Under the pieces are notes generated by a model. It had not been told where the DNA came from and did not search any database. It was given only the letters and a program-made list of their open reading frames with translations. Positions 1-5,165 of a stretch of DNA of 5,732 nucleotides are shown here, piece by piece; positions within the stretch are counted from its first letter, which is position 1, and each line of letters starts with the position of its first letter. The DNA lies in NCBI GenBank assembly GCA_011330645.1, contig DRQB01000003.1, positions 1-5,732 on the forward strand, in the 5' to 3' direction. The DNA is from Campylobacterota bacterium. GTDB taxonomy: Bacteria > Campylobacterota > Campylobacteria > Campylobacterales > Sulfurovaceae. The position numbers were made by a program, and so were the translations under genes.

Positions 1-1189
1 AGGCCTGAAGCTCTCTAAATGAAGCAAGGTCAAGTCTCAATGTACCAGAAACTTGTTTTGTTGCTTTAATCTGAGCAGCACCACCAACACGTGAAACAGA
101 AAGTCCAACGTTAATTGCCGGTCTGATACCTGAGTTAAAGAGGTCAGTCTCAAGGAAGATTTGACCATCAGTAATAGAGATAACATTTGTTGGGATATAT
201 GCCGCAACATCACCTGCTTGTGTTTCAATGATAGGGAATGCAGTAATAGAACCAGCACCTAACTCATCAGAAAGCTTTGCAGCACGTTCTAGTAGTCTTG
301 AGTGTAGGTAGAAAACATCCCCTGGGTATGCTTCACGACCCGGAGGACGTCTTAAGATAAGTGACATCTCTCTATATGCAACTGCGTGCTTAGAAAGGTC
401 ATCATAGAAAATAACTGCATGTCTACCATTGTCTCTGAAGTACTCAGCCATAGTTACACCGGCATATGGAGCAAGGAACTGTAACGCTGAAGACTCAGCA
501 GCACCTGCAGTTACGATGATTGTATAATCCATTGCACCATGCTCTTCAAGTTTTTTCACTGTTGCAGCTACTGTTGATTGTTTTTGACCAATCGCAACGT
601 AGATACATACAACATCTTGACCTTTTTGGTTGATAATTGTATCGATAGCCAAAGTTGTTTTACCAGTTTGTCTATCACCAATGATAAGCTCTCTTTGTCC
701 TCTACCAACTGGTACAAGTGCATCAATCGCTTTGATACCTGTTTGAAGTGGCTCATGTACTGATTTTCTAGCCATGATTCCAGGTGCTTTTTCTTCGATA
801 AATCTTTGCTCTGCAGCCTCGATTGCGCCTTTCCCATCTACAGGCTCACCAAGTGAATTTACCACTCTACCCATCAATGCATCACCTACTGGTGTTTTAA
901 GAAGATCGCCTGCTCTTTTTACGCTCATACCTTCTTTAATCCCTGCACTTGAACCAAGAACAACAACACCAACGTTTGCTTCTTCAAGGTTTAATACAAG
1001 ACCTTTTGCACCATTATCGAACTCTACAACTTCTCCAGCCATAACATTGTTAAGACCATATACTGTTGTAATACCATCCGCGATACCTACTACTTTTCCT
1101 ATTTCATTGATGTCAACATCAATTTCAAAGTTTTCAATTCTTTCTTTGATAATCGAAGAGATTTCATCTGCTTGCAATTTGTTTGCCAC
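1..1189 (-). CDS. atpA: F1Fo ATP synthase subunit alpha, 3' end cut by window edge
   Basis: Alpha subunit of the F1 head, which alternates with beta, binds non-catalytic nucleotide and couples proton flow to ATP synthesis at the inner face of the membrane. The window holds 396 codons of a family usually about 500 long, so roughly the last 100 residues (C-terminal helical domain) are missing. Visible in order: an N-terminal beta-barrel region (about 25-95), the run EPLQTGIKAIDALVP (146-160), the P-loop GDRQTGKT (171-178), the segment VISITDGQIFL (336-346), and SVSRVGGAAQ (364-373), whose Arg367 is the arginine that reaches the catalytic site on beta. The start is GTG at 1187-1189. An in-frame stop lies at 1205-1207 with no ATG between, and an AAGGAG ribosome site sits five bases upstream. 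It follows atpH after 23 bases and is the fourth gene of the atp operon. No key residue is missing. Family assignment is certain. Confidence 0.98.
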   Translation of the reverse strand, partial: MANKLQADEISSIIKERIENFEIDVDINEIGKVVGIADGITTVYGLNNVMAGEVVEFDNGAKGLVLNLEEANVGVVVLGSSAGIKEGMSVKRAGDLLKTPVGDALMGRVVNSLGEPVDGKGAIEAAEQRFIEEKAPGIMARKSVHEPLQTGIKAIDALVPVGRGQRELIIGDRQTGKTTLAIDTIINQKGQDVVCIYVAIGQKQSTVAATVKKLEEHGAMDYTIIVTAGAAESSALQFLAPYAGVTMAEYFRDNGRHAVIFYDDLSKHAVAYREMSLILRRPPGREAYPGDVFYLHSRLLERAAKLSDELGAGSITAFPIIETQAGDVAAYIPTNVISITDGQIFLETDLFNSGIRPAINVGLSVSRVGGAAQIKATKQVSGTLRLDLASFRELQA

Positions 1190-1194
1190 TACTA

Positions 1195-1200
1195 CTCCTT
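1195..1200 (-). promoter_or_regulatory. Ribosome binding site of atpA (supports the GTG start)
   Basis: On the minus strand the bases read AAGGAG, a near-perfect Shine-Dalgarno sequence, five bases before the GTG at 1187-1189. Because the atpA frame has a stop just upstream and no ATG nearby, this site fixes the start at a GTG codon. Confidence 0.85.
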
Positions 1201-1212
1201 TACTTTAGATAA

Positions 1213-1740
1213 CTATAGTGATTTCTTAATGAAATCAATTAATTGTTCTTTAACTCTCTGCTTAGAGAAGTTTACCTCAATACCTAAATCATCCACTGAT
1301 ACACGTAAACCATCAAGATCTGATTTCTCTTGCTTAAGTTTAATGCTTGAACCTGTATATTTTTTAAGTGTCTTTTCAAGATTACCTAATGCAGCTGCAT
1401 CAAGTGTCTCTTTTGATTTTAAAACACCTTCATACTCATTTGAAACTTTTTGTAAGTCCGAATTAAGTACTTTTGCAATCGCAGGAATCAAATCAAGTCT
1501 TTTGTTTTCACCCAAGATTTTGATAAAGTTCACAAGCGTTACATCTGCACCCTCACCAAGTGTAGATAAAATCATTTCTGTTTTTTTCTCATTCGGAACG
1601 ATAGGTGAAAGAAGTACTGTTCTTACTTCTGGTGTATCAATAGCCACTGTGAGTACATTGAGTACGTTAGCCACAGCAGATATATCTTTTATCACAGAGG
1701 AAAGTGCTTTTGCATATCTTTTAGCGATTAATTCTTCCAT
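1213..1740 (-). CDS. atpH: F1Fo ATP synthase subunit delta
   Basis: Delta subunit (175 residues, normal family length), which sits on top of F1 and links the alpha N-termini to the peripheral stalk of b and b'. The N-terminal helical domain opens with MEELIAKRYAKAL, the hallmark start of the family. The middle has LVNFIKILGENKRLDLIP (about 69-86), matching the usual 'F..LL.ENgRl..i' block. The C-terminus has a beta-type stretch GLRVSVDDLGIEVNFSKQ followed by a basic helix. The C-terminal block departs somewhat from the usual GG-V-I-D pattern but stays recognisable. The ATG at 1738-1740 is chosen because AAGGTGG lies six bases upstream and the family begins here. An in-frame ATG 30 codons earlier would overlap atpF deeply and adds unrelated residues. 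The gene starts one base after the atpF stop, so coupled translation is likely. Confidence 0.95.
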   Translation of the reverse strand: MEELIAKRYAKALSSVIKDISAVANVLNVLTVAIDTPEVRTVLLSPIVPNEKKTEMILSTLGEGADVTLVNFIKILGENKRLDLIPAIAKVLNSDLQKVSNEYEGVLKSKETLDAAALGNLEKTLKKYTGSSIKLKQEKSDLDGLRVSVDDLGIEVNFSKQRVKEQLIDFIKKSL

Positions 1741-1741
1741 A

Positions 1742-2302
1742 CTATGCCACCTTCCCATCAACTTTTGTGGAAATAATATCAACCACTTTTTTCTCATCAA
1801 GCATAATATCATCATTTGTGATATTCTCACTCAATACTTCATCAATTGCTTCTCGTGCAGATTTACGCTCTTCTAGTGCAATTTTTTCTTCAAGTTGCTT
1901 AACCATATTGTCTAAATCATTTTGATTTGATTCTGCAATTTTTTGAGCCAGTAACACTGCCTCATTTTTTGCATCTGCAATAATTTGATCTGCTTTCTTC
2001 TCAGATTCATCTAAACGTATTTGAGCTTCTTTTTTCTCATCTTTTGCAGCTTGAAGTTTTTCTTCAATCTCTTTAAGTTGCGCAGCAATTCCTTCACTTC
2101 TACCTTTAAAAAAGTTTTTAATAGGATTTGCTATCAAGTAATAAAGCAGTGCCACAAAAATAGTAAAGTTAACGATTCTTGGAAAGAAGTCACTCTCTCT
2201 ACCTGTTTGAGCAAAATAACGTGATGTTTCCCCATCTGCATGTCCACTTGCCATTAGTATAGCTGGGACTACAAGTAAAGATAGTAATGCGATTTTTTTC
2301 AT
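1742..2302 (-). CDS. atpF: F1Fo ATP synthase subunit b with N-terminal signal-like segment
   Basis: Membrane-anchored b subunit of the peripheral stalk, which holds the stator against the rotating ring; 186 residues. Residues 1-19 (Met-Lys-Lys, then a hydrophobic run ending in Ala-Ser-Gly) look like a cleavable signal peptide. A polar stretch follows, then the true membrane anchor at about 42-60 (IVNFTIFVALLYYLIANP), and from about 65 onward a long charged helix rich in Lys, Glu, Gln and Ala that should form the stalk coiled coil. The signal-like N-terminus is, as I recall, usual for Campylobacterota b subunits and makes the protein longer than the E. coli one (156). ATG at 2300-2302 has GGGGAG four bases upstream. 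The gene lies 14 bases after atpF' and one base before atpH. Residues 104-115 closely resemble 63-74 of the neighbouring b' protein. Confidence 0.95.
   Translation of the reverse strand: MKKIALLSLLVVPAILMASGHADGETSRYFAQTGRESDFFPRIVNFTIFVALLYYLIANPIKNFFKGRSEGIAAQLKEIEEKLQAAKDEKKEAQIRLDESEKKADQIIADAKNEAVLLAQKIAESNQNDLDNMVKQLEEKIALEERKSAREAIDEVLSENITNDDIMLDEKKVVDIISTKVDGKVA
1747..1753 (-). promoter_or_regulatory. Ribosome binding site of atpH inside the end of atpF
   Basis: The minus strand reads AAGGTGG, six bases before the ATG at 1738-1740 and within the last codons of atpF. It decides in favour of this start over the in-frame ATG at 1828-1830. Confidence 0.75.
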
Positions 2303-2316
2303 ATATCTCCCCTTTC

Positions 2317-2739
2317 TTATAGTTTGCTAAACTTAGCTTTTAGACTCTCTTTGAAAAGAGGCATTTGTGAGAGTAACTCATTTTTAAGATTCTCTTTTTC
2401 TGAAGTTAGTTTTTCAACGAAACTTTCATACGCTTTATCGAGCTCACTCTGTTTTGTTTCAACTTTACTTGCAGCCAATGTTTTTTCATCATCAATTGCT
2501 TTCTGTCTTATGTTCGCAGCTTCATTTTTAGCATCGCTAATAATGGCATCTGCTTTAGCATTGAGTTCATCCGTGTTACCACTGACACTTTTTGCAGCTT
2601 CCAAATCTTTTGCTATTGAGGCATCTCTGTCATCCATGAATTTCACGAGTGGCTTAAATAGCATATTATTTAAAAGAACAAGAAGCGTCAGAAATAAGAC
2701 AAGAACAAACAACATCAATGGTAAATGTAGGTCAAGCAT
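2317..2739 (-). CDS. atpF': F1Fo ATP synthase subunit b' (second b-type stalk subunit)
   Basis: Second peripheral-stalk subunit, thought to pair with b as a heterodimer; 140 residues, typical of b'. One hydrophobic segment at about 6-28 (LPLMLFVLVLFLTLLVLLNN) anchors it in the inner membrane with no signal peptide. It is followed by LFKPLVKFMDDRDASIAKDL (27-46), the conserved block after the anchor of b/b' proteins, then a charged helical region up to the Lys-rich C-terminus. ATG at 2737-2739 is preceded by GAGGAG at a five-base distance. It is the first gene of the atp operon, and an extended -10 promoter lies just upstream. Symbols vary for this gene (atpF', atpX, atpG2). Assignment to b' rather than b rests on its short N-terminus and its place before the longer b gene. 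Confidence 0.93.
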   Translation of the reverse strand: MLDLHLPLMLFVLVLFLTLLVLLNNMLFKPLVKFMDDRDASIAKDLEAAKSVSGNTDELNAKADAIISDAKNEAANIRQKAIDDEKTLAASKVETKQSELDKAYESFVEKLTSEKENLKNELLSQMPLFKESLKAKFSKL

Positions 2740-2746
2740 TAAAACT

Positions 2747-2788
2747 CCTCATGTAATTTCGCGCTATTTTATCATTTTTGTCATGAGG
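2747..2788. repeat. Short inverted repeat flanking the atp promoter
   Basis: CCTCATG at 2747-2753 and CATGAGG at 2782-2788 are perfect 7-base inverted copies separated by 28 bases. The -10 element lies between them. One arm falls upstream in the promoter spacer and the other overlaps the atpF' ribosome site. The start point should lie between the arms, so it is not a transcribed hairpin. It may be an operator or may be chance. Confidence 0.3.
2766..2774 (-). promoter_or_regulatory. Predicted extended -10 promoter of the atp operon
   Basis: Read on the minus strand, the bases are TGATAAAAT: a TGn extension followed by TAAAAT, five of six matches to TATAAT. This is the housekeeping sigma-70 type expected in Campylobacterota, where the -35 box is usually weak or absent. 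No good TTGACA lies 16-18 bases upstream. Transcription would begin near 2757-2760, giving a leader of about 20 bases ending in the GAGGAG ribosome site of atpF'. It lies in the only sizeable intergenic gap of the window (95 bases), which supports a separate atp transcript even though read-through from parB is possible. Confidence 0.6.
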
Positions 2789-2834
2789 GGTTGATTAAAT
2801 ATAGAAGTTTTTATGAAAAGATTGAGGATTGCTC

Positions 2835-3746
2835 TTATTTTAAAATACGTCCTAGAAGTGATGCAGATTTTTTTTCATTGACAGAAGCTAATAATTCTAA
2901 AAAATTTTCAATATCTTGATCATCTTTAAATTGAATTTCAATACTTTTTGTTTTAATTTTATGTGTAAAAGGAAGTACTTTTTTTAACTCATTTTCATAT
3001 TTTTCAATAAAAGAGCTATTTTTAGTTTTAGTGCTATTAGAAGTTGCATTACTTTTATAGCCTTTCACCATATTTTCAGTCTCACGTACAGAGAGTTTCT
3101 GACCGATGATACTATCAATTAAAACTTTTTGTTTTCTTTCATCCAAACCAACACATACTTTTGCATGTCCTTGTGAAATTTTTCCAGTAATCAATTGTTC
3201 TTGGGCATACTTTGAAAGTGATAATAAACGCATGGTATTTGTGATTTGAGAACGACTTTTATGTACAATACTAGAGAGTTCATCATGGGTAATATTATGT
3301 ACTTCTATGAGTTCAGCATAGGAATTAGCAAGTTCAATAGCATTCAGATTTTCACGTTGTATATTTTCAAGTAGCGCCAATTCGCGAAGCTTGATATCAT
3401 CAATACCTGCATCAGCAATAATCGCTTTAATCGTTTCAATTTTCGCTAGTTTATGTGCTCTAAGACGACGTTCACCCGCAATGAGCAAATAGCCATCTTC
3501 CTTTTCAATAACAACAATGGGCTGAAGTAATCCATGTTCTTTAATCGACTGGCTTAATTCTTTTAAGGCATCTTCATCAAAATGTTTACGTGGTTGAAAA
3601 GGATTGGGAGTAATCGTATCTATCGCAAGTTCTGCGACTCTGGCACCTTGGGCTTCAAGTTCAAAACTATCTAACTCAGAGAGATCTTTTTCATACGCTT
3701 CTTCTACTTCAGAAAGGATTTCTCCCAAGCCTCTACCTAATGCCAT
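2835..3746 (-). CDS. parB: Chromosome-partitioning protein ParB (Spo0J-type CTPase)
   Basis: Centromere-binding protein that loads at parS, slides and spreads as a CTP-dependent clamp, and works with ParA to segregate chromosome origins. Length is 303 residues, normal for the family. It opens with MALGRGLGEIL, the usual N-terminal tail with the GRGL motif that contacts ParA. The CTP-binding domain follows: PNPFQPRKHFDEDALKEL (47-64), the IKEHGLLQPIVV block (68-79), GERRLRA (91-97) and ENIQRENLN (127-135). The helix-turn-helix region is at about 151-177 (ITHDELSSIVHKSRSQI), followed by a Lys/Asn/Ser-rich linker (about 228-248) and a C-terminal dimerisation domain to 303. ATG at 3744-3746 has AAGAGG five bases upstream and begins one base after the parA stop, as in a classic parAB pair. 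All nucleotide-binding motifs are intact, so it should be functional. Confidence 0.97.
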   Translation of the reverse strand: MALGRGLGEILSEVEEAYEKDLSELDSFELEAQGARVAELAIDTITPNPFQPRKHFDEDALKELSQSIKEHGLLQPIVVIEKEDGYLLIAGERRLRAHKLAKIETIKAIIADAGIDDIKLRELALLENIQRENLNAIELANSYAELIEVHNITHDELSSIVHKSRSQITNTMRLLSLSKYAQEQLITGKISQGHAKVCVGLDERKQKVLIDSIIGQKLSVRETENMVKGYKSNATSNSTKTKNSSFIEKYENELKKVLPFTHKIKTKSIEIQFKDDQDIENFLELLASVNEKKSASLLGRILK

Positions 3747-3747
3747 T

Positions 3748-4533
3748 TTAACCTCTTACTATCACTGTTGCAAGGTCTCTATAAGCCAAAGAACCTTTAG
3801 AACTTGTTGCATAATTTGTCACAGGTTTACCGAAGCTTGGTGCTTCAGCAATCTTCACATTACGTGGAACAACAATACATTCTTTCCCTTTTCTCACGTG
3901 AAAAAGTTTATCTTTAAAATGATGAGACAAGTCTGCCAATACTTGTTTAGAAAGGTTGTTCTGTCCTGAATACATTGTAGGTAAAAAACCTTTGATTTTA
4001 AGCTTAGGATTAATCGTTTTTTTCAAAAGACTTACGGTGTTAAGAAGTTGTGCCAAACCTTCTAATGCGAAAAATTCACACTGTATAGGAATGATTACTG
4101 AATCTGATGCGCTTAGTGCATTTATGGTTATAGGTCCTAATGCGGGAGGTGAATCAATAATAATAAAATCATATTGAGAAGAGACTTCTTTAAGTTTGGC
4201 CTTTAATACAAGTTCTCTATTTTTCTTATTTGGATTATAAAACTCTTTTTCTATCCCAACAAGTCCAATATTTGATGGAGCCAAAGAGAGATTTTCTATG
4301 GCTGTCTTAAGTACCACTTCTGAAAGTTTTTTTGAGCCTATGAGGACATGATAGATATTGAATTCATAATCCCCTCTCGAAAAGCCCAAAGATGTTGTTG
4401 CATTTGACTGTGGGTCAATATCGAGTAAAAGTACTTTTTTACCTTTTTCAGCCAAAGATGCTGCTAAGTTTACTGCTGTTGTTGTTTTCCCTACACCACC
4501 CTTTTGGTTGGCTATGCTGATTATCTCACTCAT
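3748..4533 (-). CDS. parA: Chromosome-partitioning ATPase ParA (Soj)
   Basis: Walker-type ATPase that binds the nucleoid non-specifically as an ATP dimer and is driven off by ParB, moving origins apart. Length is 261 residues, the usual chromosomal Soj size, with no extra N-terminal DNA-binding domain as in plasmid ParA. The deviant Walker A motif KGGVGKTTTA is at 11-20 with signature Lys11 and Lys16. The VLLLDIDPQ block (34-42) supplies the conserved Asp, and Walker B is FIIIDSPP (123-130). The family end block PRNVKIAEAPSFGKPV is at 223-238. Between the preceding helix and PRN there seem to be about seven more residues than I recall in Soj proteins (around 212-218, HVRKGKE). The start overlaps the birA stop as ATGA with only a weak ribosome site (AAGGTG, 11 bases away), so coupled translation from birA is likely. 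A parS-like palindrome lies inside this gene. Confidence 0.97.
   Translation of the reverse strand: MSEIISIANQKGGVGKTTTAVNLAASLAEKGKKVLLLDIDPQSNATTSLGFSRGDYEFNIYHVLIGSKKLSEVVLKTAIENLSLAPSNIGLVGIEKEFYNPNKKNRELVLKAKLKEVSSQYDFIIIDSPPALGPITINALSASDSVIIPIQCEFFALEGLAQLLNTVSLLKKTINPKLKIKGFLPTMYSGQNNLSKQVLADLSHHFKDKLFHVRKGKECIVVPRNVKIAEAPSFGKPVTNYATSSKGSLAYRDLATVIVRG
3890..3905. promoter_or_regulatory. Candidate parS site (ParB-binding centromere) within parA
   Basis: A 16-base near-palindrome centred on CACGTG (3895-3900) reads TTTCTCACGTGAAAAA on the plus strand. It matches 13 of 16 positions of the classical parS consensus TGTTTCACGTGAAACA, with an intact central hexamer. It lies in the parA codons for Phe211-Val213 and neighbours. 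parS sites within or near parAB are known in other bacteria. Whether this host's ParB uses the classical consensus is unknown from the sequence, and three mismatches may be too many for binding. Confidence 0.35.
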
Positions 4534-5165
4534 CGTAAACTAAACACCTTCTTCCCCTCAATGATTAATGAGCCATCATACTGCAAACTGGCGTCTGACA
4601 GGCTCTTTTGATAGTTTTCAATATGAACTGAAAACTTTCTACTTAACTCAAATTCTACCTCATACTCACTAAAAATCTGCTTCCATTTTGGAAACTTTTC
4701 AAGTGCTAAAATGTATTTTTCTAATAATAACTGAGGTGAAATATCGCTCTGTAAGGCACTGTAGCCATTTTGAGATTTTTTCAAATTTATTCCGATTCCA
4801 CATACCAAAGTATCATTTACTTTTTTCGTAATGGTTCCACCTACTTTTTCATCATTTTTATAGAAGTCATTGGGCCACTTTAACCAGATATTTTCACCTA
4901 AATCCAATAATGTCTGTTTCATAATAAATGAGAAATAGATAGACGCAGAGGAGAGCAATAAATCTTCAGGTAAATCTTCTAATTTTACGGCAAATGAAGC
5001 AAAAAAGTTTCCCTCTCCCCCTGACCATGCATTATCACGACTTCCAACCCCTGCATTTTGTTCCAAAGCAAGCACTGCCACAGGTGCTTCTAGTCTATTA
5101 TTTTGAAGGGCTTCAACAAGATATATTTGCGTAGAAGGCAAGGTATCAAAATAGTGTATATCCAA
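4530..5165 (-). CDS. birA: Biotin--[acetyl-CoA-carboxylase] ligase, catalytic-only form
   Basis: Cytoplasmic enzyme that makes biotinyl-AMP and attaches biotin to the carrier lysine of acetyl-CoA carboxylase, needed for fatty acid synthesis. At 211 residues it lacks the N-terminal repressor helix-turn-helix of E. coli BirA (about 320), so it should not repress biotin genes. Visible: DTLPSTQ (7-13), a biotin-loop region QNAGVGSRDNAW (36-47), LKWPNDFY (95-102), KVGGTIT with the active-site Lys (107-113), GIGIN (123-127) and a small C-terminal domain. The loop differs from the common GRGRRGR-W pattern but keeps Gln, Gly, Arg and Trp. The start is a TTG at 5163-5165: the family begins just here (short lead to the Ser-Thr-Gln block), GAGGG lies seven bases upstream, and no ATG is close. 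It overlaps fmt by 20 bases and parA by four. Confidence 0.93.
   Translation of the reverse strand: MDIHYFDTLPSTQIYLVEALQNNRLEAPVAVLALEQNAGVGSRDNAWSGGEGNFFASFAVKLEDLPEDLLLSSASIYFSFIMKQTLLDLGENIWLKWPNDFYKNDEKVGGTITKKVNDTLVCGIGINLKKSQNGYSALQSDISPQLLLEKYILALEKFPKWKQIFSEYEVEFELSRKFSVHIENYQKSLSDASLQYDGSLIIEGKKVFSLR

Noticed and set aside
568..837. Minus-strand open frame of 89 codons, shifted relative to atpA
   Set aside because: It lies within the P-loop region of atpA in another frame. The atpA frame carries all the conserved motifs.
774..1208. Plus-strand open frame of 144 codons opposite atpA
   Set aside because: It is fully antisense to the certain atpA gene, rich in Ser, Thr and Pro, with no recognisable domain.
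1741..1830. Longer atpH start at the ATG at 1828-1830
   Set aside because: It would add 30 unrelated residues and overlap atpF by nearly 90 bases. The ATG at 1738-1740 has a good ribosome site and the family N-terminus.
1172..1876. Plus-strand open frame of 234 codons opposite atpA, atpH and atpF
   Set aside because: It is antisense to three clear ATP synthase genes, is rich in Ser, Phe and Leu as expected of reverse frames in AT-rich DNA, and shows no motif or ribosome site of note.
2324..2794. Plus-strand open frame of 156 codons opposite atpF' and its promoter
   Set aside because: Its Ser/Leu/Phe/Ala-rich sequence mirrors the Lys/Glu-rich coiled coil of b' on the other strand. There is no independent support.
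2781..2834. Rho-independent terminator of parB
   Set aside because: I could pair only a few bases (such as GAG with CTC) and there is no following T-run on the minus strand, so no terminator is claimed.
3348..3363. TTTTCACGTTG in parB as another parS candidate
   Set aside because: Only about 10 of 16 positions match and the central CACGTG is broken. It encodes the conserved ENIQREN motif.
3856..3871. ACGTGGAACA stretch in parA as a parS candidate
   Set aside because: About 10 of 16 matches, all on one side, and the palindromic core is incomplete. It encodes the conserved Val-Pro-Arg-Asn block.
3604..3969. Plus-strand open frame of 121 codons opposite parB and parA
   Set aside because: It crosses the boundary of two well-supported genes in antisense and has no family resemblance.
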